From contig BTPG01000004.1 in the NCBI GenBank assembly GCA_036245525.1, positions 53,027,960-53,091,959 on the forward strand: a stretch of 64,000 nucleotides of DNA, read 5' to 3'. Shown here in pieces: positions 11,464 to 20,872 of this stretch. The first letter of the stretch is position 1. Each line of letters begins with the position of its first letter. A program made the position numbers and the translations under genes. The stretch is from Semisulcospira habei. Lineage: Eukaryota; Mollusca; Gastropoda; Semisulcospiridae. Below the pieces are notes generated by a model. That model saw only the letters and a program-made list of their open reading frames with translations. It did not search any database and was not told the DNA's origin.

Positions 11464-13436
11464 CTAGTCTGCGTCGTTCTCTTCGCTGTCCGACTCCCCC
11501 AGAAAATCATCATCCTCAATAGCACTGTCCGCGTCCTCCACGGCACTGTCGTTTTCAGTGTCGCTGTCGAGGCCGCTAAGGTCGTCGTCGCTGTCGTGGC
11601 CGCTAACGTCGTCGTCCTCGCCGACGACCTCACCCGTCTCCGACTCCCGCCGCTGTCCCCTTCCTACATCCGGGTCTCCCACGGTCAGCTCACGTAACAC
11701 GGCGTTGTAGTAGTCTTCCCACAGGTTGCCTGTGTTGGGGGTCGCTCTCACGTGCCCGCCATGTGAGGACGCGCTGGCGCCGTCTAATGGCCTGTCGTCA
11801 CGGGCCTCCTGCAGGGGACGGTGATTGGAAGGGGGGCGGTTCGGGTCAGGGCCAGGGCGAGGGCCGTTCTCAAAAGGTGCGGAAGACACGCCAGCGTGTA
11901 CGGGAAGGCCTTGGGGCTCGGGTTGCTGATGACGCTCCCTTCCAAGGGACTGGCGAGTATGAGAACTGACATATAATAGTTGTGGATTTCCATGCTCCCC
12001 AGTCCCAGAGACGCGCGCGCTATCAGGAAGAGGTGGGGGTACATCCATCTCGTGTTGTGACCTTGTAACGACTGACGTCAGGCTGTCCCTCGTGGATGGA
12101 GCTGAAACAGGCCGAGTCTTGGCAAACGTTGGCGTTATTTGCTGGATTTGGGTGGGTGCAGTGATCGACTGGGACTGGGTTGAGGTCACAGCCTGTGCTG
12201 ATGTGGGCGAGGGCCTCACGTCGTACAAAGCCTGGCGGAGCGCGGGCAGATCCAGTGGAATGGAGGTGAAGTTAGTCAGGCAGGCTTGCTGCTTGGGCTG
12301 GGACTGAGGCTGTGACGTAACAACGCCCTGCGTTAGAGCCGCGTGGTCTCCATTCTGTGGTGATAGTGGGGCCCGAGACTCCGCCTTGTCGACAGGGTGG
12401 TCTTGCTGCGAGGTGCTAGAAGTGCTGTCATCAGACTCGCCTGGCTGCTGTTTGCTCGGCGTCGCTCCACTCTCGTCTGTCGTTGACTTCTTTTTGCGCG
12501 AGCGCGGGCGCCTTCTTTTTCTGGGAGTGGGTTTTGTGGGGGTGAGGCTAGCGGGTCGGTGTGCGGACGGGAGGTTGGGGCTGGGCATGACGGGGGAAAA
12601 TGCGGAGGTGGGCGAGGCCATGACGGGCACGTGGATGGGGATTATGCCCTGGTACCCGGGTGTCCACGGGTAGTAGCCAGCTGGCCCCTGATGCCGGCGG
12701 TACATGGGCGGGTATATGGGCATTGGCGAACACATGTCGGGCGCATAGGGCAAGGCCGCTGACAGGGAGACAGGCGACGTCTGTTGGGGCGTGTTAGGAT
12801 GGAGCATAGAGGGCTGCTGGGACGTGCTGGTTTGGGGAGTGCTGACTTTACAGGACGTGGCGCTTTGGGACGCTGATGCTTCCATCCCATTGCTTCCCAC
12901 TGGCCTCTGACCGGACACTGTAGTTTTGGGCGCAGTGGACACAGGAAATGTGGCTGACGTCGGAGGTTGACGTAAGTACTCACTGGCGGGCAGACCTTGT
13001 TCTTCATTATGTGCGGACTGCCCTGTTACACTACTAGAGACTGCGCGTGACGATGCACCGCTAGGGACAGCAACAGCGGGCACAGACGTGAACGGCCCAC
13101 TGGCGGTGGCAGACAGTCCGGTACTCGGCTCGGGACGTCCGTTGCTTATGGTGACCTGGTTCTGCCCGTTGCTGGAGGCAGAAAGACTGGCAGAGTTGGC
13201 GCTTGCTGTCTTTGATCCACTGGACGTCCATGTGCGTGTGCTCTGAGTAAGGTCCAGAAGGTCATCCGGCTTGATGATCGGCGCCACCTTTGTCTCCACA
13301 GCGCTCATGAGGCGGTGTTTGGGCACGTCTAGAAACTTCTGGACGCGCTGATTGTGGTACAACGACTCTTGGCTCATGACGTGGGCCTCCTCGGGCGGCG
13401 TCTTCTTCTCGGTCTTCTTCACCTCCATCTCCGATT
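11464..13436 (-). CDS. Host gene, last coding exon, 3' part (cut off by the Polinton)
   Basis: A 654-codon open frame runs from the ATG at 13428 to TAG at 11464, continuous with three codons upstream up to the Polinton target site. The protein is rich in Ser, Thr, Pro and Gln. It has a basic stretch PRKRRRPRSRKKKS (a likely nuclear signal) and a strongly acidic C-terminus (DDDLSGLDSDTENDSAVEDA). No catalytic domain was recognised. Codon use is GC-rich, unlike the A/T-rich Polinton next door. The open frame, the splice-phase agreement of upstream exons and the exact frame match across the insertion show it was a real gene part. With the element in place this part has no link to its promoter. 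Confidence 0.82.
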
Positions 13437-13442
13437 TCCACT
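13437..13442. repeat. Polinton target site duplication, left copy (TCCACT)
   Basis: TCCACT precedes the left inverted repeat and occurs again at 28823-28828. Six base pairs is the usual duplication length for Mavericks/Polintons. One base at the right edge is shared with the terminal repeat, so an original T may have been lost. Confidence 0.85.
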
Positions 13443-13920
13443 AGAGATAGATAATATGAGACTTCCAAACCAATACATTCAATAAAGCCGCATCCGTCAT
13501 TAATTTACGCTATTTTTAAATATCAAAATTTAGTCCTCCCATTACACCCTCATTATTTCCGAATCAACCCTTTAATTTTAAAAAAATGATGAGCATGACG
13601 GATGCGACTCTATTGAATTTATTATTTTGGAAGTCTCATATTATCTATCTCTCCTAGCCATTTTAGTTCCACTTCAGAAATCATTCAAAGCAACGATTTT
13701 TGATCAGCTACCAACCCGCGATTATCATAAGCCAGACCCCCCACCTAACCTAAATTATTAATGCTGTCATTGACTTCTTTAAACAAAATTATTATATTAC
13801 GTTTTAAAATGAACCAAGACGAATTACTTCTTCTAAGCGATATCTGTGCTGTAGAGAACAAAGACTTAGACTCGAAAAAACAACAACTTATCTCTGTAGT
13901 TGTTTCTGGAAAATCAAAAG
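13443..13920 (+). repeat. Polinton left terminal inverted repeat (478 bp)
   Basis: Nearly identical to the reverse complement of 28346-28823; one substitution was noticed, near 13618. It contains the start of the first gene. Its outer 58 bases (13443-13500) are themselves mirrored at 13595-13652, so each end can fold back on itself. Confidence 0.93.
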
Positions 13921-14324
13921 CTTTTCTCGGTAAACAATACATGACAGAAGACATAGAATCCCTTACTGCTGATGAGCTAATTAAACTACATTCTAAATAT
14001 GAAAATCACATTGCTTCACTAATGACACGTGATTTAAGCCGGTCTCTTGTCTGTCTATATACAAAAGCTGTAAGTCACTTCCTACCTGTTGATAGTGACA
14101 GCCTTTCACGTGATCTAGAAAGCAACCCCATAGTTTCAAGTTCAATAGGTAAATTAGCATGCCTTATGTTTTACAAGTTTGGGAATTACCTTGCGCCTGC
14201 TGTAACCTTACTTGTTACTAGTAGTCATATTGATTTTTCTAAAATAAATTTTAAATTAGAAGAAAATGGACGAGACGACTCCACAACAGAGCCATGTCTT
14301 GACACAGGTTCAAACAGTGACTAA
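13809..14324 (+). CDS. Polinton protein of unknown function, 171 aa
   Basis: Starts at the ATG at 13809, preceded by TTTTAAA like other genes of this element. An in-frame ATG at 13761 would add 16 residues. The first 37 codons or so lie inside the terminal repeat, so the right end of the element carries a second copy of the promoter and N-terminus. The protein is mostly helical in appearance, with a hydrophobic stretch near residues 130-145 (YLAPAVTLLVTSS). No known domain was recognised. It overlaps the next gene by 59 bases in another frame. Confidence 0.75.
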   Translation: MNQDELLLLSDICAVENKDLDSKKQQLISVVVSGKSKAFLGKQYMTEDIESLTADELIKLHSKYENHIASLMTRDLSRSLVCLYTKAVSHFLPVDSDSLSRDLESNPIVSSSIGKLACLMFYKFGNYLAPAVTLLVTSSHIDFSKINFKLEENGRDDSTTEPCLDTGSNSD

Positions 14325-14676
14325 GACTAAAAGCCCAGGTAGAATAGAGGCTGGAAAAAGATTAGCTGAATATAACAGACAAAAGAAATTACAGCTTCAA
14401 GCATTAACAGAAAAGACTGACACACCATCAACAGCACCAGTGTCACTACCGTCACACCCCCCACAAAGTGAGAGACAAACAACTAAACCTGAAACTACAA
14501 AATATATAGTTGCTGGATTTGTTGTCGGATTTGGTTACGTAGGTTACCAATTATATAAAAAATACAAACCAAACACTCAAACAGTGTCCAAAAAATCAAA
14601 CACTCCAAAAACAAAAGAAGAAGTCTCCACATTACCAGCAGTTCCAAAACCTTTGGACCCATTTTACATGCAGTAA
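14266..14676 (+). CDS. Polinton small membrane protein, 136 aa
   Basis: ATG at 14266 after AGAAGAAA. A basic segment RIEAGKRLAEYNRQKK (about residues 26-41) is followed by a Thr/Pro-rich linker. One membrane segment near residues 80-98 (YIVAGFVVGFGYVGYQLY) and a Lys-rich tail complete it. Proteins of this layout accompany Polinton polymerases in invertebrate genomes, by my recollection of the family. A role in the virion or membrane is an inference. It overlaps the end of the preceding gene. Confidence 0.75.
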   Translation: MDETTPQQSHVLTQVQTVTKTKSPGRIEAGKRLAEYNRQKKLQLQALTEKTDTPSTAPVSLPSHPPQSERQTTKPETTKYIVAGFVVGFGYVGYQLYKKYKPNTQTVSKKSNTPKTKEEVSTLPAVPKPLDPFYMQ

Positions 14677-14712
14677 ATAAATTTATTATTTTAATTTTTA
14701 TGGTATAAGAAA

Positions 14713-14943
14713 ATGAGCGACACAAAGAACTTAATGAACCTTGTCTATCACTCTGCTGTAATAAGTGGACTAGCAGTAGCTTATTCTATGCTGGGAAAAA
14801 GTCTTCTCAAAATGAAATCAGCAGACCTTAGTAAATTAGACTTCGAAGACAGTGCTAAGCTAGTAGTTGTTATAACAGCTTCGATTGCAACAAAAGATTT
14901 TCTAGTTAAGCAAGGAATTATTCCAGAAAATATTTCTATGTAA
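14713..14943 (+). CDS. Polinton small hydrophobic protein, 76 aa
   Basis: ATG at 14713 after ATAAGAAA. Two hydrophobic stretches (AVISGLAVAYSMLGKSLL and KLVVVITASIATKDFLV) suggest a two-pass membrane protein. It is small but compactly placed between 14676 and 14952 in the same orientation, and follows the start-motif pattern of its neighbours. Function unknown. Confidence 0.72.
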   Translation: MSDTKNLMNLVYHSAVISGLAVAYSMLGKSLLKMKSADLSKLDFEDSAKLVVVITASIATKDFLVKQGIIPENISM

Positions 14944-14951
14944 ATAAAAAT

Positions 14952-15383
14952 ATGGCAACTATAGCTGTTATGATTGGCGGTGCAGTTATTAACGCATTAG
15001 CTTTTAGTGGATCAAACTATTTCTTTTCAAAAGTTAGTAAAGAAGAATCAGCAGAAGAAATGAAGCGACACAATGAGGCATCTGAAAAACTAGCTCAAGC
15101 TCAACAAGATTATGAAAAGCAAAGAATTGAGAAACTTGATTTTATTAATGAAAAACTAAAACTTGAGGGTCACGCACAGCATACATTTTCAAATGTCGAT
15201 GACGCTATCAAAGAATACTATCTTGTAACTGGTGAAGACATGTCTATTCCACAACCAAAACTTAGTGACTACTACCAACCAAGCCCAGAACAAAGAAATG
15301 GAGAAATAATATTTGTTTTAGTAGGAATGACATTAGTATATTTTACAGGAGTTTATATTGCTAGAAAAAATGGCAGACGCTAA
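14952..15383 (+). CDS. Polinton membrane protein with coiled coil, 143 aa
   Basis: ATG at 14952 after AATAAAAAT. There is a hydrophobic N-terminus (IAVMIGGAVINALAFSGSNYF), then a charged helical region (EEMKRHNEASEKLAQAQQDYEKQRIEKLDFINEKL in the protein; residues about 35-70). A C-terminal membrane segment (IIFVLVGMTLVYFTGVYIA) follows. The end overlaps the integrase start by 14 bases. A two-anchor coiled-coil protein would fit a virion or assembly role, but this is inference. Confidence 0.75.
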   Translation: MATIAVMIGGAVINALAFSGSNYFFSKVSKEESAEEMKRHNEASEKLAQAQQDYEKQRIEKLDFINEKLKLEGHAQHTFSNVDDAIKEYYLVTGEDMSIPQPKLSDYYQPSPEQRNGEIIFVLVGMTLVYFTGVYIARKNGRR

Positions 15384-16320
15384 ACTATCAAAAATATATT
15401 ACTCCCCAATTGGCTACTGGAAAGGGAATACTGCAGTAGAAAAATTACATGCTGCTGTGGGTGGAGATGTCAACCAAATAAAACAGTGGCTCAAAAAACA
15501 GGCAATTTGGCAAATATATCTTCCTGCTCCAAGAAAAATAACAAGGCCCCATTTTGAAAACACTATCCCTAATGACACACACCAAATGGACCTCCTGTTT
15601 CTTCCGCATGACACAATAAAAAAGAAACGATACAAGTATGCATTAACTGTTGTTGACATAGCTTCAAGGTATAAGGATGCAGAACCCATAACTGACAAAA
15701 AAGCTGTAACAGTGGCCACTGCATTATCAAAAATATATAGTCGAGGTCCTTTAAAATACCCTAGGCTTGTGCAGGTTGATGATGGGAGTGAATTTAAAGG
15801 CGCAGTTAATCAGTTATTTGCTAAGCATGGTGTACTGGTCAGACGAGGCATTCCAGGTGTGCACAGATCACAGGCAATTGTAGAGAACTTTAACAAACAG
15901 TTGTCAGAGAGACTTTTCAGTTACCAGTATTCTAAGGAACTCATGCATGACACCCGTAACACTGAATGGGTAAAGAGATTACCACATGTGATAAAAGCAA
16001 TGAACAATGAAGGACACCCTAAGCCTGCTGATGCTATTAAATTGAAAACAATTGCAGAGCCAAAAAAAGGGCCAACCCCACCTCCAGACACAAGTTTATT
16101 TACCAAACAGGTGAGATATTTATATCAACCAGGGGAAGCTGAAAATGACATAAGACGCAGGGCGACAGACCCCATCTGGTCAACATCTGTTCATAATATA
16201 AAAAAAATAATCCCTGGTCCAGACGCAACAATATATTATCTGTATGAGCCTGCGCCTCAGAGGGCATTTGTCAGAGAAGAATTACAGATTATTCCCCCAG
16301 ACACTGTTACGCATTTTTAA
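15370..16320 (+). CDS. INT: Polinton integrase (rve superfamily)
   Basis: Retroviral-type DDE integrase, 316 aa from the ATG at 15370 (AAAAAATGG), which inserts the element and makes the 6-bp target duplication. The catalytic triad fits D74 (HQMDLLFLP), D137 (VQVDDGSEFKG) and E172 (AIVENFNKQL). The region between has the usual RNase H-like spacing (ALTVVDIASRYKDAEP, residues about 91-105). The C-terminus (about 228-310: VRYLYQPGEAENDIRRRATD, IYYLYEP) matches the small beta domain found in this family. The gene starts inside the end of the previous gene and overlaps the convergent polymerase gene by 14 bases at its stop. No break was seen, so it may be active. Confidence 0.95.
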   Translation: MADAKLSKIYYSPIGYWKGNTAVEKLHAAVGGDVNQIKQWLKKQAIWQIYLPAPRKITRPHFENTIPNDTHQMDLLFLPHDTIKKKRYKYALTVVDIASRYKDAEPITDKKAVTVATALSKIYSRGPLKYPRLVQVDDGSEFKGAVNQLFAKHGVLVRRGIPGVHRSQAIVENFNKQLSERLFSYQYSKELMHDTRNTEWVKRLPHVIKAMNNEGHPKPADAIKLKTIAEPKKGPTPPPDTSLFTKQVRYLYQPGEAENDIRRRATDPIWSTSVHNIKKIIPGPDATIYYLYEPAPQRAFVREELQIIPPDTVTHF

Positions 16321-19300
16321 TCATTTCATCAACTAACTCATTGATTAGTTCATCAACCAGTTCGTCAGCTATTTCTTCAGATAACTTGAGCCTGTAATGT
16401 CCAGGTGCATAAGCTTTTTCCTTACTGAAAAACACTCGTTTCGTGTCTCCAACTGCTAGAGACTTTTTATATGTTTGAATCATTTCAATATTATGTTTGT
16501 TTGATCTTAGTGTCTTGTTTGGATAATCAGGCATTAATGCACCATCTAACACTTGCTTGTAATGTTCATGACGTATGTCTTTATTTTTTATTGCTGTTTT
16601 TTTTATTCCTTTGGCTTTTGACTGACTTCCCTTCTGGTGCAGTATAGAATACATTTTTGATCTCAGTCCAACATACTCAACTATAGGCACACCATTCAGT
16701 TCATCTTTAAACTTACCAGGCACTTTCTTGTTTTGTGTGCTAAACAGTGGATGGTCTTTAGGGTAGTCAGACGTGTCATACATGTGTAGTTCTGTTTTCA
16801 TGTCTTCATAAAAGTCTTCAGTAGGCACATCTATGATCATAGAGTCAGTGTCAGTGTATAGCAGACGACACTCAGGATACTTTGGTTTGAAGTAATCATA
16901 ATAAAATTCAAGCATTAATAATTTTGACAACTCCAGAATAGCCATACCAATAAATACTGGCTTATCCAGTTTAACAATCTTTTTTTTGAGTGACACTGCA
17001 TACAATGATGGATGAAATTCTTTATACCCTGTGTACTGAGGCTTACTTGTAAGTTTAATTGCACCCGATTCAGTTGTGACCAGTCTCACATCTTTGCGGT
17101 GATGAGGATTTTCCATCGTCTTACCAAAACAGGCATTGTTCATAAGCTTAAAAAAGTCTTTGTCAAATGCAGTGTTACCATCTCTGGCACGCAATGTTGT
17201 ATTTTTCATTATGTAATCTTTCATAAAAGCACTCTGATCAAATTCAATTCCTCTATGAACTTTCTTTAGTACTAACCCATGTCTGATGTAAAACTGTAAC
17301 AAGCGATAATGGCAAACGTAATTAAATTTATCATTTAAATTTGGTACAAGTTTGTTGTCTTCTTTTTTCCCCGTCATACTCAGTTTCTCAACTGCTAATG
17401 GATAATCATTATGGTAATCATGTAGTTTATGAGGATACTCCAGGTCTACTTCAAAGATCCAACCCTTTTCATCATTTTGACCTCGATCCATAATATATTT
17501 TTTTAATTTTTTTACACTATACTGTGTCAAATCATACAAACAAAAGTTTTTCAATGGCAACAATTCACACATTGCAAATCCATACAAATTATTAGCATCC
17601 AAGTATGTAATAAATGACCTAGGCTTTGACGGATCAAAGTCGTCAAGATATTTATTATTTGCCTTACCATAATTGTTTGCTGCTAAACTAATGCCACCTC
17701 TCAATCCACGCTCAATCATTTCACCCATCGTACGATCATACAGCAAATCAATAAATATCTTACTGGATTTTAAAAATGCATCCCATGTCATACCAGGACT
17801 AGTGATGTAGCAAGCTGGATCAAGCTTGTAGTGTAATAGACCCTTTTCACGGTAACTTTCAAATACATCTGCTAGCAAACAGACATCAGCCTTTAAGTAT
17901 TGGTCATGGTAATCACCAATAGTCCGGCACCCTAGTTTACCCCATGCATCAAGAGCGTGCCGGTAATCAGAGTCAGAAATACCTTTACCAACTAGTGTAG
18001 AATAAAATTTTTCTTTTGGCGGTAATCTTGTTTCTTCAAACACTACCCAGTCACTGATGTACTCATATGGATAAACACCTTTTTTAATTAACTCTGGTTC
18101 AAAATATTTACTCGTTATTGGATACTCAGTCAGTCCTTCTGCCAGACTAGCCAATCCTAAAGACAAATGTTGCATGGAGTCATAAAATGCTAATTTATCT
18201 AACCTAAAAGTCAAGTATTTCTCAGTTGTCTGCGCTATACAACTAATTGTTTTATAAGACTCGTCTACAGCCTGCATGATAATGTGTGAATCATATCCCT
18301 TCAGATTGTGAAAAAAGATTGGTAACTTATATGTCTTAGGATTTATTTTTAATGACAAGTTACATTTGTTATGAGCGGCACCTCTGTAACGACCAGTTAT
18401 GTGATCATGATCGCAAACTTTATCACCATCAAGGACGTCTTCACAAATCCAACACATCACTGCTGCATCAAAATTCTGTTTGTCTTCTTCTGTCATCACC
18501 AAAGACATCTGACAGTTTTCAAAATACCTTACTACCTGAATATACAGATGTCTCATTTCTGTTAAAAACTCAGCTGCTGCATTTTCACCCCTGTAGATAA
18601 CAGGTTCTGAATGAAGACCGTCTGACCTAACAATAATGTATCCAAAAGAACACACCACTTGGTCACTCAATTTTATAGTCTTTGGTAATGACTCTGGAAC
18701 AGGACCCTCATAAGGAACAACGAGTGATTCAAAATCAGCATATACTACAAACGGCAGCTTTTGCTGATTCCCATAGTTCTTAAAATACACTTGACTGCCA
18801 GGATCTGGATACTTAAGTACAGTTTGTATGTCATCAGCTGATCTGCAGTGTAAAACATGTTTGTCTGCTAATTTTATGGAGGAAAATCTTTGTAAACATT
18901 TTTTACAAACTTCCTGTTTGCCATTGTGTTTTGTTGTATGATCATGAATTAGACGTGACATATTTCTGATAATTGTGTAGTGGAAGTTATTGTTATCACC
19001 AATTAGCAACATGTCAACATGTTTATCTTCTGACTGACCATAGGTTGGGGCAATTGGGGACACTCTAATTGGCTGTAACTTATTTTCAGACTCATTATCC
19101 CACACATACACATTTACAGATATACCAGGATTTAGTTTTTCAAACAAGTCTATGTCCTCTATTTTAACAGGAAACTCAATGCCACTAAAGTTTAGTTCAT
19201 TTACAAATTTGGTATAGTTAGATACGTGATCAGGTTTTGCTTTTACAAAATGAAGTTTAGCAAGCACACACCACATAAAACATAAATTATCATTGTTTTG

Positions 19301-19732
19301 AATATTTACTACAGCCTTTTTGTTTGCAACCTCTAATGGCAGAGGTATCCAAGATCTACCTAAAATAGGATGATATCTTGACTGTTTTAGTTGTAATTCA
19401 AGTACAAGACCTTCGTGCCATCCAGATCCCTGCATTTCTGCTCTGTCAATTGCTTCATGGAAGTCTGGTAACAATCTTTCTCTAAACACTTTTTCTAGTT
19501 CTCTTCTCGAATTAACTGTGTGCTGCCTTGTCGAGATATACGTTTCAATAACTTCACCAACATCTCTGGCAAATTCTATTTTTGCAACAATCTGAATCTT
19601 TACACTATCAGAAAGAAGGTTATTTTGTATGACTAAAAAAGATCTTTCTATTGATTCATAGACATTGTAAATATTATATATAGGTAAGTCAGTTGTGTGA
19701 AACACGTTTCTTAATCTTTGATGGTTGTCCAT
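16307..19732 (-). CDS. POLB: Polinton protein-primed type B DNA polymerase
   Basis: The 1141-aa enzyme replicates the element from its terminal repeats using a protein primer. Landmarks: a zinc finger at about 276-296 (CKKC...H...C); exonuclease motif I YADFES (331); an embedded Cys/His site CWICED...CDHDHITGRYRG (about 427-451) resembling endonuclease VII zinc sites; exo II HNLKGYDSH (475); exo III YLKADVCLLAD (612); polymerase motif A LDANNLYG (711); motif B KLMNNACFGK (862); motif C YTDTDS (959). All key residues are present. The ATG at 19732 is preceded by AATAAAAAAG. The gene is convergent with the integrase. The length is usual for the family (1000-1300 aa). The frame is open throughout. 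Confidence 0.96.
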   Translation of the reverse strand: MDNHQRLRNVFHTTDLPIYNIYNVYESIERSFLVIQNNLLSDSVKIQIVAKIEFARDVGEVIETYISTRQHTVNSRRELEKVFRERLLPDFHEAIDRAEMQGSGWHEGLVLELQLKQSRYHPILGRSWIPLPLEVANKKAVVNIQNNDNLCFMWCVLAKLHFVKAKPDHVSNYTKFVNELNFSGIEFPVKIEDIDLFEKLNPGISVNVYVWDNESENKLQPIRVSPIAPTYGQSEDKHVDMLLIGDNNNFHYTIIRNMSRLIHDHTTKHNGKQEVCKKCLQRFSSIKLADKHVLHCRSADDIQTVLKYPDPGSQVYFKNYGNQQKLPFVVYADFESLVVPYEGPVPESLPKTIKLSDQVVCSFGYIIVRSDGLHSEPVIYRGENAAAEFLTEMRHLYIQVVRYFENCQMSLVMTEEDKQNFDAAVMCWICEDVLDGDKVCDHDHITGRYRGAAHNKCNLSLKINPKTYKLPIFFHNLKGYDSHIIMQAVDESYKTISCIAQTTEKYLTFRLDKLAFYDSMQHLSLGLASLAEGLTEYPITSKYFEPELIKKGVYPYEYISDWVVFEETRLPPKEKFYSTLVGKGISDSDYRHALDAWGKLGCRTIGDYHDQYLKADVCLLADVFESYREKGLLHYKLDPACYITSPGMTWDAFLKSSKIFIDLLYDRTMGEMIERGLRGGISLAANNYGKANNKYLDDFDPSKPRSFITYLDANNLYGFAMCELLPLKNFCLYDLTQYSVKKLKKYIMDRGQNDEKGWIFEVDLEYPHKLHDYHNDYPLAVEKLSMTGKKEDNKLVPNLNDKFNYVCHYRLLQFYIRHGLVLKKVHRGIEFDQSAFMKDYIMKNTTLRARDGNTAFDKDFFKLMNNACFGKTMENPHHRKDVRLVTTESGAIKLTSKPQYTGYKEFHPSLYAVSLKKKIVKLDKPVFIGMAILELSKLLMLEFYYDYFKPKYPECRLLYTDTDSMIIDVPTEDFYEDMKTELHMYDTSDYPKDHPLFSTQNKKVPGKFKDELNGVPIVEYVGLRSKMYSILHQKGSQSKAKGIKKTAIKNKDIRHEHYKQVLDGALMPDYPNKTLRSNKHNIEMIQTYKKSLAVGDTKRVFFSKEKAYAPGHYRLKLSEEIADELVDELINELVDEMIKNA

Positions 19733-19825
19733 CTTTTTTATTTGTCCGACAAAAAAATAAATAGAAAATTATATAGTGTAAAATGGCACTTTATTGACAA
19801 AAACCTATATAATAGACAAAATTAA

Positions 19826-20221
19826 TTACCAACAAATAAGCCACTTTCCTGGTATGTCTTCTGTTGTATCATGTTCAATCTTTTGCATGTGTAATATTGT
19901 TTTATTAACAGTAATAAATTTAACATTTTTATTTTCTTTTTTTATTTGATGGTGTATTTGTAAACACATAATCTTAAACCAGTCAGATTTAGCATCATAA
20001 ACTAAAAAATCATTTGTCCTATTATTATAACATGGAAAAGTATTAGAATATCCAAGATAAAAACTATATGTCATGTACATCTTCATCGGTGATGGGAGTT
20101 CTGAAAAAGGGCGTCTAACTTGTGTTTTTAAGTCACTAATAAGCATAAAATCCCTGAAACTCGATGTAATATTCATGAATTTACCAATAGGCCAATTTTG
20201 ATCCTCTTGTCCGTCCGTCAT
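19826..20221 (-). CDS. Polinton hypothetical protein, 131 aa
   Basis: ATG at 20221 in the context TATAAAAATG. The protein has no recognised domain. It sits where some Polintons carry a protease, but the Ulp1/adenain His-Asp-Cys layout is not visible. It contains aromatic-rich segments (YMTYSFYLGYSNTFPCY) and ends KWLICW. It is divergently unrelated to its neighbours, but spacing and start motif match the other genes, so it is probably real. Confidence 0.65.
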   Translation of the reverse strand: MTDGQEDQNWPIGKFMNITSSFRDFMLISDLKTQVRRPFSELPSPMKMYMTYSFYLGYSNTFPCYNNRTNDFLVYDAKSDWFKIMCLQIHHQIKKENKNVKFITVNKTILHMQKIEHDTTEDIPGKWLICW

Positions 20222-20247
20222 TTTTATAGACAAACCAAAAAGATAAA

Positions 20248-20853
20248 TTAATTCACTAACCCATACCCTGTAGGTTGATCTGTCTTTAAAATGAGCTTTA
20301 GATGCTTAGTTGATTTCAGTTTATTTTTTACATCATCCCGTTCTTGCTTATTTGGAATGACATCGTTTTCTCTGAGACAGTCTTCGAAGCTGTCACGATC
20401 CTTACAGTAAAACAAACAGATAAACTTTAACTGTTCACGAAAATCTTTCAGTACAGCATTATATTTCTGAGTGAGAATCCATACACTTATGTTTGCATGT
20501 CTGCCACTGAAGGCAAGTTCTGCTAATATGTTTCTCTTCTTGACAATGTCTTTCTCTGCAGAACAGTCATCAACAATAAACAACGTTGGCTGTCCTTCAA
20601 ATTGCTTGTAAAAATATTGTAGGTAGTCATTCAGTTTTTTCTCAGGGTCAACTAAGTATATGTTGTTGTCAGTCCAAATAAAAAAACGGTTGTGATAAGC
20701 TTTGTTGTGTTTTATTGTTGGACAAAATATTACAATGTTTTCAAAATGGTGTATGTATCTTGTTTGTAATAAGTCAAGTACAAATTCAGTTTTACCACAC
20801 CCTGTCGCACCACAAAATAAGCCACAGTGTGGGTCAAGGGTCATTAGGTTCAT
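20248..20853 (-). CDS. ATP: Polinton genome-packaging ATPase (FtsK/HerA, A32-type)
   Basis: 201 aa from the ATG at 20853 (TTAAAATG). Walker A GATGCGKT is at residues 15-22, Walker B LFIVDD at 91-96, and a following motif WILTQKYNAV (about 125-134) is typical of A32-like packaging ATPases. It would pump the genome into the capsid. An upstream in-frame start at 20889 would overlap the capsid gene and lacks the start motif. It lies 20 bases downstream of the capsid gene on the same strand. No breaks. Confidence 0.92.
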   Translation of the reverse strand: MNLMTLDPHCGLFCGATGCGKTEFVLDLLQTRYIHHFENIVIFCPTIKHNKAYHNRFFIWTDNNIYLVDPEKKLNDYLQYFYKQFEGQPTLFIVDDCSAEKDIVKKRNILAELAFSGRHANISVWILTQKYNAVLKDFREQLKFICLFYCKDRDSFEDCLRENDVIPNKQERDDVKNKLKSTKHLKLILKTDQPTGYGLVN

Positions 20854-20872
20854 TTTAATACACAATATAATT

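Noticed and set aside
19826..20221. 131-aa Polinton protein as the missing protease
   Set aside because: No visible His, Asp/Glu, Gln, Cys arrangement of the adenain/Ulp1 family; left as hypothetical.
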